Below are positions 10,519 through 60,397 of a stretch of DNA of 64,000 nucleotides, in pieces. The DNA comes from Struthidea cinerea (Eukaryota > Chordata > Aves > Passeriformes > Corcoracidae). A program made the position numbers and the translations under genes. The stretch spans positions 235,071 to 299,070 of the forward strand of contig VZTI01003146.1 of the NCBI GenBank assembly GCA_013397865.1. Reading direction: 5' to 3'. Position 1 is the stretch's first letter. Each line of letters opens with the position of its first letter. Under the pieces are notes generated by a model. The model searched no databases. It saw only the letters and a list, made by a program, of their open reading frames with translations, and had not been told where the DNA came from.

Positions 10519-13500
10519 GTAAGCCTATTTCAGCCTTACCTGCATTGTGCATGGACCAATAAGGCTAACTTACCTTGTTTCTCTTTGCTGTCATGGGTAG
10601 AACCTGGGATTCTGAATCTGTTTTAGAGTATTAAGAGAGATCACTCTGCTGTGAAGCAGTGCATCTCCTGTGTGTGGAACACCAGCAGCAGCTGTATCCA
10701 TGGGGGTCTCCCTGTGCACTCCTTCCCTTCAGAAAGCGTAAGAAAAGTGTGTCACCATGGTCTTCCTAACCTTGTCATTGGTAGCAGCCTCCCACTCAAC
10801 CAGATACGCTTTTGTGCAAAGGGTGGGTTTCTTCTGTTTGATCCCAGCACTTAAAAATTAATTCTGTAACTTACAGATTTGTAATACTATATCAAGTTAC
10901 ATGTAATTAATCTTGAATTCACTTTCTTCTTTCATAAATATTAGAACAGAAAAATATTCTTTCATAAATATTAGAACAGTTTTCAAACAGAAAACGCACA
11001 TTTTCACAAGGAAGATAATTTGAGTAATGATAAATAAAACCTTGGTTAAGATGTGGTTTGTGTGTGTCTATAAGCATTTGCAGACCATGAATACTTCTTA
11101 CATCTATGTAAATGAAGTCTTATATTAAAACAAGCTTGTTAGTGGAGCTGCAGTTGGCAGCTGGCTCTTTGTCTTTCTTTGTTACCAGTCTTCCAAATAC
11201 TAAATTAAATGATAGAATTTGAGAATTTAGAAACTTTGGGAATTTGCTTTTGTTTTCCGGTGTAGAGTTTGTTTTGTTGTTACTACTAACTCGTAGAAAA
11301 ATGAGTATAACTTACATTCCACAGCAGATGAAAGATCTGCTGATAATAAGTCGGGGGGTTTGCAAGTCAGTAACTTCAGAACCTTCTCAACAGGCAATAT
11401 AGCCATCATGTACTCAGAATTATAATGGACATCCGGTATGTCTTACTGCCCATGCTTTTGGTTGGATGGCTTTGACAGAACAGTTAGTAGGAAATCTGTG
11501 GAATGCAAGATCCCGTTTTAAAGGAAAAAAGATGTCTTCATTCAGATGCGGAAATACGAAAATGCTCCTCAAACTGTTTTGAGGTTTGTGTGGTATTTCC
11601 CCACAAACACACACACCCCTGATAAGATGGGAGTTTCCTGAGTTCATGTTTTAAGAAGATAGAAAGACTTAGTAATCTTGGGTTGTTTCTTCCAGAGTAC
11701 TAGAGTCCAATTAGCAAGCAGTAAAATTTCTAGGGTAGTATTTTCAATTGCACTTATCAGCTATAGATATTTGGCTTAAATTGATCTTGTTTGTTCCAGC
11801 AGCAAGCCCTCCCAAGGCTATCACATTTGATGAACTGATGGCAGCTACAAGAAATCTGTCAAACTGGACTCTAGCTCATGAAATTGCTGTAAATGCAAAT
11901 TTTTGCATAAAACATGAAGACTACCCACAAAACAGGTACGAGCCTGAATTTTGCAAAAAGCAGCACTGGTGTTAGAAATAGAGGAGAAATGAATGGAGCA
12001 GTCTAGACCATGTTTTGGGAGCTGATGATCCACCACCCAAGAAAGATGTGGTTGCAGGGCATAATATCTGGGGAGGTGTGTTTCCCAACAAGTGATCAGT
12101 CTCACCTAAAACAGTTACAAAGATGAAAGCCAGTTGGGAGTCTTTTTTGTATCTAATTGACTCACCCCACAGCTTTGCAGGCACAGTGAAACAAATTGTA
12201 CACAAGGCATTTTGGGATCATTTGGAATCTGAACTGAATGAAGATCCTCCAGAATATGAACATGCTATCAAGCTCTTTGAGGAAATTAGGGAGGTAATGT
12301 TCTTCCTTCTCTCTATTGTTTTGTCAGCTTAGCTCTGAGAGTCCCTTAGTTCACTGAAGGGTCTGCTTAACTTAGTTAAGCCAACACCTTCTAGTTCTTC
12401 CTTTTGTAATATGAAGCCATGATTATTCAGAACTGAAAATAGATGTCTGTTTGTAGTATATTTATATTAACCAGGAATATGGCCACAAACACACAGTGGC
12501 ATGTTCACTCAGCTTTCACTGCACAGTGATGAGTTGAAAGTCATCTCTTTTCCCAAAGCTTCACATCTCTACTAGCCTGTTTACAGAACCACACTGTGAG
12601 CTTAGGGCATGAACAGGAGTATAAACATGACTGCACCTGCCTACTTAGACTTCATTGTTTGATTATCGCACAGGTGAGCATACAAACCTTCAATCCTGGC
12701 ACAATAGTAAGTCTTCCAGAATTTTAAGTTAGTAAATGTTTGTTTTATAGGGTAGCCTCCCAGCTTTTGAAGGAGTCTCGTTGTTGACTTGCTTTTTGTT
12801 CTACTGGCTTTGAGCATTTTCGCAGAACTGTACTGGTTTGGTTTTTTTTTTTTTAAAACAGTCCTTTTTTTCCCCACTACCTTTGATAATGTTCAGTCTT
12901 AAAATGTCTGGTTATAATCTGTCAGCTATATACAGGACATTAATATTAAAATTCACTCGAGTGTGTTTACTAAGTGGTTTGGTTTTTATTGATAAGCTTT
13001 TCCTTTTTTTCCCCTCTCTAATTTAGATTCTTCTTTCCTTCCTGACTCCTGGAGCAAACAGGATTCACAATCAAATTTGCGAAGTTCTAGATACGGATCT
13101 TATAAGGCAGCAGGCAGAACATAATGCTGTTGATATTCCTGGGCTAGCTAACTATATCATCAACACTATGGGAAAGTTATGTGCTCCAATAAGAGACAAC
13201 GATATAAAACAGTTAAAAGCAACTGACAACATTGTAGAGTTACTGAGGTTGGTATTTGAGTGTGGTTTTTAGAGGAAAAAAAACCTCTCCTCTGAAAGTG
13301 TACTGGGCAGTAGAAGAGGGGGAGGGGTAAAGGAAGTCTAAAATTGTGTCAGTTTGCATAACACCTGTTCTCAAACTATAGGAAAACTTACTGAAGCATT
13401 AAAGAGAAAGAGCTCTGACACACTGGCCAGATTGTGTATCTTACTTTGTAGTGAAATGGGTAGGATACCTAGATGGAACCAGGCAGCTCTGAATATCTAA

Positions 13501-16500
13501 GACATCAACTCTTGCAATAATCTGTATTTCAGAAACTTTCTTCTGTCTTGTTCATTCTTACAAAGTGTAAGCAGCAGACTTGTACTGTTCCCTCTTGAAT
13601 CATTAATTGCATGCTTCAAAAGCTCTTTAGTTTAAAGATCTTATTACTTGAGCAAAACATTTGCATAACAGGGCAGAAAACAATGCTCCTTAGGTACACT
13701 GAAATATTAATAGTAAATGGTAGTTGTTCTACTGTTCGTTCATATACAGGGATCAAAGCAACTAGGTCAGAAGGATTTTTTTCTCTTAATGCAATCAGTG
13801 ACCAAAAAGTTAAAATCTGTTCATTTAGGCTGAAATGTACCAATTCATGTAGTTCTTGAAAAATTTACTGTTACGGGGCTGTAGCATTTAGTGATGCTGC
13901 CTTAGTCTTGTTCTCTCTAACTTAGACTAAGCCTTATAGACACTGGTCCTTCAAGAATTCCAGATGATAGGTAACATATCTGTTACTCTGAAATACCAGT
14001 GAAGGAGTTCACTTCTCCCAGAATGGAAATTAAAGTGATAATGTACATGTACTTCACATCTGCTGGTGAAAATCAACAGACTAAATTAAATTGGAAAATT
14101 TTAAATTCCTCTTTTCAGACAAATATTCCACGTTTTGGACCTGATGAAAGTGGATATGGCAAATTACACAATAAAAAGCCTTAGACCATACCTCTGGCAT
14201 AACTTGGTGGACTATGAAAGAACAAAATTCCAGGAAATTCTTGAAGAAACACCAAGTATGTACCATGCTATATTTAATTTAAACTTTTCTTTTAAAAGAA
14301 GACTGTTTAAATGCATGCTGTGAAAAATCTGTAAGTTGCAGTTAACTTAGAGGAAAACTTCAATAATGGAAAAGTTTTTTGACAAGCAAGCGATCACTGG
14401 GTGATTGCTTAACTTGCTATCAAGTTTGTCTATCTGGGGCATTTTCAGACAAACTTACATTTACCAAATTGGTTGGTGTCTGAAAAACAAACAAGTGATG
14501 ACTGTTGCTGTCAGGATGCAGAAGCCCTAAGTAAGATGAGTTTTCTCTCTTGTGTGTGCAACAGTTCTGTTGTTAATGTGAAGTAAACATGTAAAAACAG
14601 TTAGTGCGCCTGAAAGCTGAAAGTGGTCAGATCAATTTTTTTAATAAACAAAAGGCAGGCCCTGAAAAAAATTTCTTAGATGAAACAAAGTCAACTTGAT
14701 GCACTATTACAGATTTTTGTGTAATTTGGTTAAACAGTGTTCAGAAATACATCCTCCAAGGAGAATAAGTAAGCTTGCTAACATCTGGAGCAGGGGCTTC
14801 TAAAATGGGAGCCCTGAGCCACTGATAGGGCCTGCAGTGTTTATACATGCAGCCTGAGGAAAATTCTGCTACAACAAATCAAATGTTTTAATCTTCCTTC
14901 ACCTCTACTTTTCAGTCTTACGCCCCAACTGATGAGTGGCCTCTCTGAAAAAGGGAAAAGAATCCTTTGAGAACTCAAAGTTTGAGGCTTTTATTACCTA
15001 AAAATCTTATCTGAAGTCTAACAATTTTTGGCTGGGTTTGTACAAACTAGGTAAAATTTCAAGGTGATCAGTGAAAGAAGGTGAGTGAGGGAATTAAAGT
15101 GTCAAGACTTAGCTGTCCATTATGGTTAAGTCTTCAGAAGTTGAATTCTCTTAGGTATACAACCTTTTTCTCAAGGCAGTGCTTATTTTGATGAAGGCAT
15201 GCTGTAAATCTGTGCTATTTGCAATGCTTAGGTGCTCTGAATCTCACAACAGAATGGATAAAGGAATCGATAGAAGATGAATTGTCATCTGTTTCTGATG
15301 AGTCTTCATCATCCCCTGGTGCTGATAGTAGTTCAAAACCAATTATTAGTCCTACACTGGTGCTAAACAATGGCTACTTGAAATTGTTGCAATGGGATTA
15401 TTGCAAAACAATCCCAGAGGTAAGAAGTATATTTTGTTGCCTTCAGATTACCAGCTATATTAAATCATTGGTGTGATATACTAATCCTGGTGTTGATGAC
15501 AATAAGTGAATATTCTCTTGCACTCCTTAAATTTCTGCACAGTAAATTTGAAATTTGGAGCTTATATTCTAGTCCAGTTTCTGAAATTCGAGATGGGCAA
15601 GTCAACAACCAGAAGAGAACAAGGTAAAGGTTGTTTTCCCTCTTCCCAATCATAGCTCACCAGCTCCACCCTAAGAGCAGTCTTGGCTGTGGTCAAAGGC
15701 TGGGCCTTGTACTGACAGTTCTTGGCTTTCTATATCTTTAAAAGAACTGACTGTAGCATCCTGTTTTCCTAACAGCAGCAGGAATTGGTGGGATCACTCT
15801 TTAGAACAGAATCAGTAAAAACTTGAAGGCCTCTAAAGTAGGTATTTACCCTTTCTCAGTGCATGTAAACTATTGCTTCAAGAATCAGCGTTCAATTTTT
15901 CCCTCCAGCTCCTGATTACCGACCCCTGCAACTTTCCATAAAGCCAGAGTGAAATTTTCCATCGGTCAGGGCTAAAATTGGCATTTCCAGGGAGTGCCTT
16001 AGCTTCACATAGGGTGGCCTGGCAGAGAATATGGTAAATACATGGGGATGCTCTTGGTGTTCTCAGTCAGTGGACAGAAGGGAAACCACTTTCTTACCTT
16101 TCTGCGAACAGTTTTGAATAAGAACCACACACAGGTATCCTCTGGTGGATCTAGTACTATAAAATTGCTGCCAACTATAGCTGGATGTTAATGCCCCTTT
16201 GCTGCTCAGGATGAACTCTTTCTAATCTAAAATTAACTCCGGCTACATCTTGCTGTGGGAGTTACTTATGTTCTTGGTATGATCAGCTGGCTTTTTGCCT
16301 GGAGCAGGTTATGTATCACTTGCAGAACCTGCTCTGTTGGTTGAGCTGGTGGTTGTCAAGCACAGTTGTTCATCATTCTCCATCAGTTACAAATCTTGGC
16401 ATTTTTTCAAAAGACAGCCAAATGCAGATGACTGTTCTGTCTGCAACTTGGTCATTACAATGTTCTCTGGGTCCTCTGAGCATTCCATGTCATGGACTGA

Positions 16501-18708
16501 ATTGTTGGTTGCAGATGTGTCAGCAGCGATGAGGAGTAAGATACAATATCCTCAGCTTCCTCATTACTTTTCTTCCCACCAGAGGCTTACTTCTGGTACT
16601 TGTAGCATAATGCCACTTCATGCTATACTACATATTTAGGATATTTCAGTTTCTGTCTCTTCTGGCTTTGTGTACTTGTGATTAAAAATAGTAATTCTTC
16701 ATTACTATATCCTAGATCTGTTCTTTTCCTGTCTCTCTCCCTCCTTATTCATAAACTAGTATTATTGTTTCAATTCTAGACTCTAATAACAGATGAAGTT
16801 CGTCTTCAGGAGTTGAGAGAAAAGCTCAATCAATTAAAAATCATAGCTTGTGTTTCTCTCATAACAAACAACATGGTGGGTGCAGCAATTGTAGATGTGC
16901 CTGATTTTGCTGACCAACTGAAAAGGATCTCCTTTCCTCTTCTTGAAGACATGAACAAGAAGTAAGGCCTTTTTAAAAAATTTTATTTTACTGTTGTTTT
17001 TTTTTTTTTTTTTTTTTTGACAGGAATAGGTTGGAAACAATTCTAGTGTCATAGCCAGTGCTTGTTATTAATAGGAAGATACCAAATTTTAATCATCTGT
17101 ATATTCCCTTTATTATACAAGGCCACTATATGTTAGACATGTGTTTTCAAAGCCAGATTTTAATGAAATCTCATCCCAATATCAGCGTACAGATTTTGGA
17201 GCTTAGTAGTAATGTTCATTCATATACTCCAATACTGGAGAGACTGTGGCAATACATTCACTAAACTATCTTGCCAGTTGCTTCCAACTTGTTGTAGGTA
17301 GTTCAAGTTATTTGGCTGCCTATTTCTTCGGCTTCTTGTACTACAAGCAAGTCTGATGTACGTGACTCTCTTTTAAAAGAGTTTTCCACTCTGCTTTTTC
17401 TTATGAAATGCTATGCATGTGGCCCAGAAAAACACCTAGGCACAAGGTTAGAGTGAACTGCTGTCACCGCTGCACACTTGAAATTACTTTTCCCATTTGA
17501 ATCACAATTAGGTCCTTATTTTATCTTCCACATAGAGATTTTCTTGTATCTGTAGATTTACATAAATCTGCAGCAAAAGATTAAAACTTTTCAAAATTCT
17601 CTCATTGCAGAGACCATGTTGAAAATAAAAGGGAAGGGAGATAAGTGAGGGGACTTTACAACCTCTGCTACAGAAACTGCAGAATTTAATACTTTTCTGT
17701 TTCTTCCAGAAGTTTTGATTTGAAGGAGGCTCTGAATGCTATTGGTGTCCAGATTTGCAGCACAGTGAACAAGTCTCTAAGTGAAAGAGGTCTTCCCACT
17801 CTTAGTGAAGAAGTGCAGAGTAATTTAATGGGTCAAATCGCTCATATTGTTGAGAAGAATAATCCTGTCTGTTCTTTGATTGGTTAGTAAAATACTACAT
17901 AATTGTCATATTGTATGTGTCTGTTTATAAATCTACTCCTAGCAAGCTTAATCAGCTGTCTAATTATCTTCTAAAAGCATTTTCTTACTGCAGTAAAATA
18001 CTGGCTCAACCAAAACTAAGGAAATGTTTACTTAGAGATGGTGTTCTTGGTATGCTGCAGAGCATGGTTAGTCACAGCTGGAAATAATTCTAAAAGTGCC
18101 TGTAGAGACAAGCCTAGGCAGCCTAGTATTTTGGAGAAGAATTTAGAAAAATTAGTGCTATTCAGTCTCCTTTGTGTCTGTTCTGGGTTTAAACCTAGTG
18201 GGTTGTTTTTTCTTTTTTCCTTTGAGTCTACTTCATATTAGTTAATGTAACTTGGTGCAGTGGGTTTATGCTGTGTCCACCTTGCAGTAGCCAAATTTAA
18301 GAATCTTACAGTATTGTTTGCCATCCCAACACAATCTTGGGAAAGAGCTTCCGCTTACGTCGTTGGATTTTTTGTTGTGCTGATGTGCAGGGTGCTTACA
18401 AAGTGACTGTGGCTTTATCTTGGGTTTACATTTGTTCTGAGTATACTTTATATTCCATTTCAGACAAACGAATCCAGCTCTTCATGAAAAGCTTGCTTGC
18501 TCTTCCCAGTTTTCAGAAGTGTATGCCTACTATGCCAGGAGGCCTTTCTGTGATTCAGGCAGAGATGGAGTTGCTTGGATCTCAGTATGCAAGCATTGTA
18601 AACTTCAATAAAAAAGTGTATGGACCATTCTATGCAAACATACTTAGAAAACTGCTTTTTTCTGAGGCAGCAATGGAGAAAACAGAAGCAGAAGCATCTA
18701 GCAATTAA
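10383..18708 (+). CDS. TCP11L2: TCP11L2, T-complex protein 11-like 2, complete in nine coding exons
   Basis: Joined exons 10383-10518, 11800-11935, 12173-12293, 13027-13247, 14119-14255, 15232-15419, 16780-16961, 17710-17882 and 18464-18708 give 1539 nt, i.e. 512 residues plus stop; human TCP11L2 has 519. The product aligns with the human protein along its whole length: a Ser/Asp-rich N-terminus (about residues 1-46), then the TCP11 domain beginning with ITFDELMAATRNLSN, with LLSFLTPG, QICEVLDTDLIRQQAEH, NTMGKLCAPIRDNDI and the C-terminal YGPFYANILRKLLF. The start at 10383 matches the family; the frame stays open upstream only into the intron. TCP11-family proteins are alpha-helical; the founder TCP11 acts in sperm function and PKA signalling, while the role of TCP11L2 is less clear. 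All introns are GT-AG. The protein is probably functional: no stop or frameshift was found. Confidence 0.95.
10927..10979. repeat. 23-bp direct repeat, period 30
   Basis: Two perfect copies of TTCTTTCATAAATATTAGAA followed by CAG, at 10927-10949 and 10957-10979, lie in TCP11L2 intron 1 (coding numbering). A small local duplication. Confidence 0.85.
11800..11935 (+). CDS. TCP11L2: TCP11L2 coding exon 2
   Basis: Enters in phase 1 after TTCCAG and leaves in phase 2 at donor GTACGA. It codes the start of the TCP11 domain (ITFDELMAATRNLSNWTLAH). The acceptor is a CAGCAG tandem (NAGNAG), so a form lacking one Ala is possible. Confidence 0.93.
12173..12293 (+). CDS. TCP11L2: TCP11L2 coding exon 3
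   Basis: 121 nt after CCCCACAG, ending at donor GTAATG in phase 0. Codes FAGTVKQIVHKAFWDHLE to FEEIRE, collinear with human AGRVKHIVHQAFWD. Confidence 0.93.
13027..13247 (+). CDS. TCP11L2: TCP11L2 coding exon 4
   Basis: 221 nt after TCTCTAATTTAG. Codes ILLSFLTPGANRIHNQICEV through ATDNIVELLR, the best conserved part of the family. Donor choice GTTGGT (13248) keeps the frame with exon 5 (RQIFHVLDLM). A second GT four bases on (GTATTT) would shift the frame. Confidence 0.92.
14119..14255 (+). CDS. TCP11L2: TCP11L2 coding exon 5
   Basis: 137 nt after CTTTTCAG, ending at GTATGT. Codes QIFHVLDLMKVDMANYTIKS to FQEILEETP, matching the human order exactly. Confidence 0.93.
15232..15419 (+). CDS. 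TCP11L2: TCP11L2 coding exon 6
   Basis: 188 nt after AATGCTTAG, ending at GTAAGA in phase 0. Codes ALNLTTEWIKESIEDELSSV, a Ser-rich linker, then SPTLVLNNGYLKLLQWDY. The linker (SDESSSSPGADSSSKP) is variable across vertebrates. Confidence 0.93.
16780..16961 (+). CDS. TCP11L2: TCP11L2 coding exon 7
   Basis: 182 nt after CAATTCTAG, ending at GTAAGG. Codes TLITDEVRLQELREKLNQLK and IIACVSLITNNMVGAAIVD, a helical segment conserved in TCP11L2. A 22-T run begins 35 bases after the exon. Confidence 0.93.
16997..17018. repeat. Poly-T run of 22
   Basis: Uninterrupted run of 22 T in a TCP11L2 intron, just after exon 7. Its length is likely polymorphic. Confidence 0.85.
17710..17882 (+). CDS. TCP11L2: TCP11L2 coding exon 8
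   Basis: 173 nt after TTCTTCCAG, ending at GTTAGT. Codes SFDLKEALNAIGVQIC through NNPVCSLI; collinear with human FNLKEVLNSIGIQTC. Confidence 0.92.
18464..18708 (+). CDS. TCP11L2: TCP11L2 last coding exon
   Basis: Begins after CCATTTCAG and ends at TAA 18706-18708. Codes DKRIQLFMKSLLALPS, QKCMPTMPGGLSVIQ and VYGPFYANILRKLLF, the diagnostic C-terminus of the family. The final residues (EAEASSN) are close in length and character to the human tail. Confidence 0.95.
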
Positions 18709-19720
18709 AAAATGTACCCTTTTTTTAATCTTCCCAAGACAGTGGGGAAGTCACATCACTAAGAACAGCCTATTCCAGTGACTGTTGATGGAAAAAGGTC
18801 TTGTAAAATGTATACAGATAGTTTCTGAAATTGACTGTAAAGAAATTAATGTCAAGGTCATATATATATATTTTTTTTTTAATAGAAAAATATTTGTTTA
18901 ATGGATTGTCACGTGTAATAGCCAGCAAATTATTAATTTCAATAGCAAACATTTACTATGACTTGCAGTGGGAAAGAGCTGGCAATGTACTTGCTGTTTT
19001 GCCACCATCAAAACAGTGTTATTTTTCAACTCAAATATATTTACATACAGCAATGCGTATTATAAGATGACAAAGCAACCATAGATAAAATGTACTATGC
19101 TTAACATTGTATTTTTGTAGAGTAACATCTCAGACAACAATTATGTTTCTGAAAATACTTTGAAGAAAAAAGTATAGCATAACTGCTTCAGTAACCAAAC
19201 CCAGGTTCATACTAGGCCAAGTTCAGGTACTCCTGCAATTACTGGACCCAGAACTTTGCCTCTGTTACATTAAGGAATGCCAGTGTTATAAGCTGTTTGC
19301 AGGATAGCAGTTACAGAAGCAGCATTCACCACTTCAAGTAGGAATCATTCAGAACTTCTCAACTGTAACTGAGGTTAACAGTAAACACCTAAGAAACATG
19401 ATGTTGGTGGGGGGGGGATGGAGTAAATTTCTGTATATAATGTTTATAAGCATTTTGTTTATTCAGTGGAGGTCATACAGATCTTTAATACATGTATGTA
19501 CCGGTCTTTGATCTTAATGGGTGGGTATGAAGTATTTTTAAGTTAGGTCTTTCTAACCTTTATTCCCAAAAGCACTTGAGACTGACCTTACAGTGTACCA
19601 CAGAACAAGTACCCCCTTCATGCCCTCATCCAAGAGAATGTAAGGTTTTCACAAGATATTCTTAGGCCTGAAAGCAAGAATCCAAGCAATTAGTTGTTTT
19701 TGAAAAGATGATCAGATTTC

Positions 19721-19897
19721 ACTTTTTCATGGAGCCTGTGAGAAATGCTCCTGTTTTCCTCAGATTCCTTTGGACTGGGCCCCAATACTTAGTCCCCATT
19801 TAAGGCATNACTTTTTCATGGAGTCTGTGAGAAATGCTCCTGTTTTCCTCAGATTCCTTTGGACTGGGCCCCAATATTTAGTCCCCATTTAAGGCAT
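19721..19897. repeat. 88-bp near-identical direct duplication separated by one n
   Basis: 19721-19808 and 19810-19897 are the same 88 bases with two differences, both C in the first copy and T in the second. The only base between them is an n at 19809. This is typical of a false duplication at a scaffold join, where two alleles of one locus are placed in tandem. Confidence 0.85.
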
Positions 19898-20802
19898 TGG
19901 GAATCTTGCATACAGAAAATGAATAGGATTGAAATTGAGAAATGTGGAAGTGAACTTCTTTAAGTTTACACAGGCTTTATTTTGCATATTTCAGATTACT
20001 GGGATTAGATAGTGCTGGAATATATATTACAGACATGTTCTTGTCTATGAAGTTGAATAATTTACTTGAAAGTGATATTTTAATATATTACCATATAATA
20101 CTCCTTTTAAGATGTCATATATAGAAAATCTCCATGTGGTACAAGTTAGAGCTTGTTTTTAATATTTTATATTACAATCTACTTTTTATGAAGAGACAAA
20201 AATAACCTGTAAAAGCTTAATGTGTCACACAAATTCTTTGTGTACATTACTGTGTCTATCATAAAGGTCTAAAAAAACCTGGGCATTATTAGCACTGTGG
20301 TTTTGTAGTCCATTTCTACAGGATTCTGTACCCTTTATAGCAAAGGAAATTACTTCTATTCAGTTGTTCTTCAGTGTCCAAGGACTTTGGTCACATGTAC
20401 ATGTTAAGGAAAACTGTCTTCGAAATGCCTTTTTAGAGAAATTTCTCTTCTGTTCTATCCCTTGTGAAAACATTGCACAAAGTAAAGATGAGCACATACT
20501 ATAAAGGGATCTGTTTCCTGGAAAACCTGAGAGAATGGAACTCAGACTATAATAACTGTGCCACTAGGTAAGCCAGGCTTGCTCAGATGAATATGGAATT
20601 TTGGTAGGCATTCCAAAATCATTAAGAGAATGCATTTCAAAAGCAGGTAGGGGGAATGAATCTTAGTGATTTGCTACATCATTAGAAATACCTACATGAT
20701 TTTGAGCTTCAGCCAAAAGAGGATTTTATGAACATTTGAAGGTGATTGCTAATATGATTATGAACTTTTTATTGTAATATTTTATATGCATTCTGTTGTA
20801 CA

Positions 20803-20808
20803 AATAAA
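20803..20808 (+). terminator. TCP11L2: Candidate polyadenylation signal of TCP11L2
   Basis: Canonical AATAAA about 2.1 kb after the stop codon, followed within 30 bases by T-rich sequence. The choice between this and the later ATTAAA cannot be settled from sequence alone. Confidence 0.45.
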
Positions 20809-21355
20809 TATCAAACTATAGCTTTTTAATTAACTGGGAAAACTGTCATACTAGTTTTTACCAGTAAATACTCAAAAGATAGCATTTATGGGGCGGGGTG
20901 GTGATTAAGGGCATTTTATAGCATGACCTGTGTTTCAAGTGCTTGTTTAATGTGTTTTAATTTAATGTTTCAAACATGGACATTGCATCTGTTTAATGTC
21001 ATGTGTTGCATGCTGTTCATGCTACTGTGGCTGAAATGCACTTGCCTCTACTCTAAAGTTGTCTTCGTGAAACAAGATGCCATTCTGTAGCAGCTTTGTT
21101 AAAAAACAAATATTTGAGAGTTTGTATGCATTAAACCTTGTTTGCGATACCATCAGTGGTGAAAAGTCATTTATACAAACTTTATTAAATGGAATGGATT
21201 ATTAAATGCCAAAGATAAATGACTCCACTAATACTCTGTTGTGACCGTTCTTCTTTTACTTCTCAGGAGCAGCTCCACTGTAGTGACTTTAACCCAGCTG
21301 TACAAATAATATTCAAAACATTTGCTTGCTTAAATCTGACTACTTGGAAGAAGGA

Positions 21356-21450
21356 TGTATTGGGTTTGCATGGCAGAGTTGGGGGGGAACAGGCTACAGC
21401 GGTGGCTTCTGTGAGCAGCTGCTCCAAGCTTCCCCCTGTGTCCGACAGAG
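21356..21450 (+). mobile_element. Truncated avian LTR fragment
   Basis: Starts TGTATTGGGTTTGCATGGCA and continues through GGTGGCTTCTGTGAGCAGCT to CCCCCTGTGTCCGACAGAG. This is the 5' part of an LTR family that I recognise as widespread in birds. The rest of the LTR is missing. It lies between the end of TCP11L2 and POLR3B. Confidence 0.7.
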
Positions 21451-21690
21451 GACTTGCTTGGATTAAACATGGATTGCCACGTATTAAACAAATTCTCCAC
21501 TGCCTCTGCGCTTTAGGCAGGAAACCAAATGGAAGCAGTCTGAAATGTCACTCCTCTTTAGGCTAGGGGCCTTAGTGTCCAGGATGGGTGGAGTCCAGAC
21601 CCAACCCTCTGAATGTTATTCAGCTGGAAATTGAGCAGCAGCACACGGGGGTAGGCACTGTTTTCACACTCTGCTTTTAAAACTTACCAA

Positions 21691-21713
21691 TTATTATTAT
21701 ATATACATATGTA

Positions 21714-21750
<37 letters not shown>

Positions 21751-21756
21751 ATCTCC
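21691..21756. repeat. (TA)n microsatellite
   Basis: An imperfect start (ATTATTATATATACATATG) leads into about 32 bases of pure TA at 21717-21748, then CTATCT. It lies about 500 bp upstream of the POLR3B start codon. Confidence 0.9.
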
Positions 21757-21993
21757 AAAAACTTACTGCCACAGGAATCTGCAAAGATCACAAGTGCTTA
21801 TTGTTTCATCTTGAACTGGGACAGATGAGTAGCTCGCCATTTGACTGGGAGTTTGGTGTCTCTACAGCACCGACCCTTGTAAAGGAAAACAAATAAATTT
21901 GCAGGTGGTTCAGCTACAGTATCCAAGATCAGAAGGCGGCATTAATAATAAAAATGCTAAAAGCTTATGCCCCGCGTTGCTTTGCACGCTAAG

Positions 21994-22027
21994 NNNNNNN
22001 NNNNNNNNNNNNNNNNNNNNNNNNNNN
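21994..22027. other. Assembly gap of 34 n
   Basis: A run of 34 n at the sharp edge of the POLR3B CpG island. GC-rich promoter sequence is often lost here, so the true gap size and the upstream promoter half are unknown. Confidence 0.95.
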
Positions 22028-22265
22028 CCGGCCCGGGGATTTAGGGGGGACACCCGGGCACTGCCAGGTCCGCAGTGCCCCGGGAGGGGCCGGGCTGCAG
22101 GGCACCGGGAGGGGCCGGGCACCGGGAGGGGCGGGCTGCAGGGCCTGGCCTCCCTCAGCGCTCGCCTCTCCCGGGCTGCGCGGGGCCGGAACCTTCGGGC
22201 GCCGCGCCGGTGCGCGGGGGGACGCGCTGGGCTGCAGCGCCGCGGTGCGCGGGTGCCGGGCGGCG

Positions 22266-60397
<38,132 letters not shown>

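Larger units (their letters stand above)
18709..20825 (+). other. TCP11L2: TCP11L2 3'UTR (end approximate)
   Basis: AT-rich sequence after the stop codon with no further exon. AATAAA at 20803-20808 is a plausible polyadenylation signal; ATTAAA at 21184-21189 is an alternative that would lengthen the UTR. It contains the duplicated block around the n at 19809. Confidence 0.55.
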
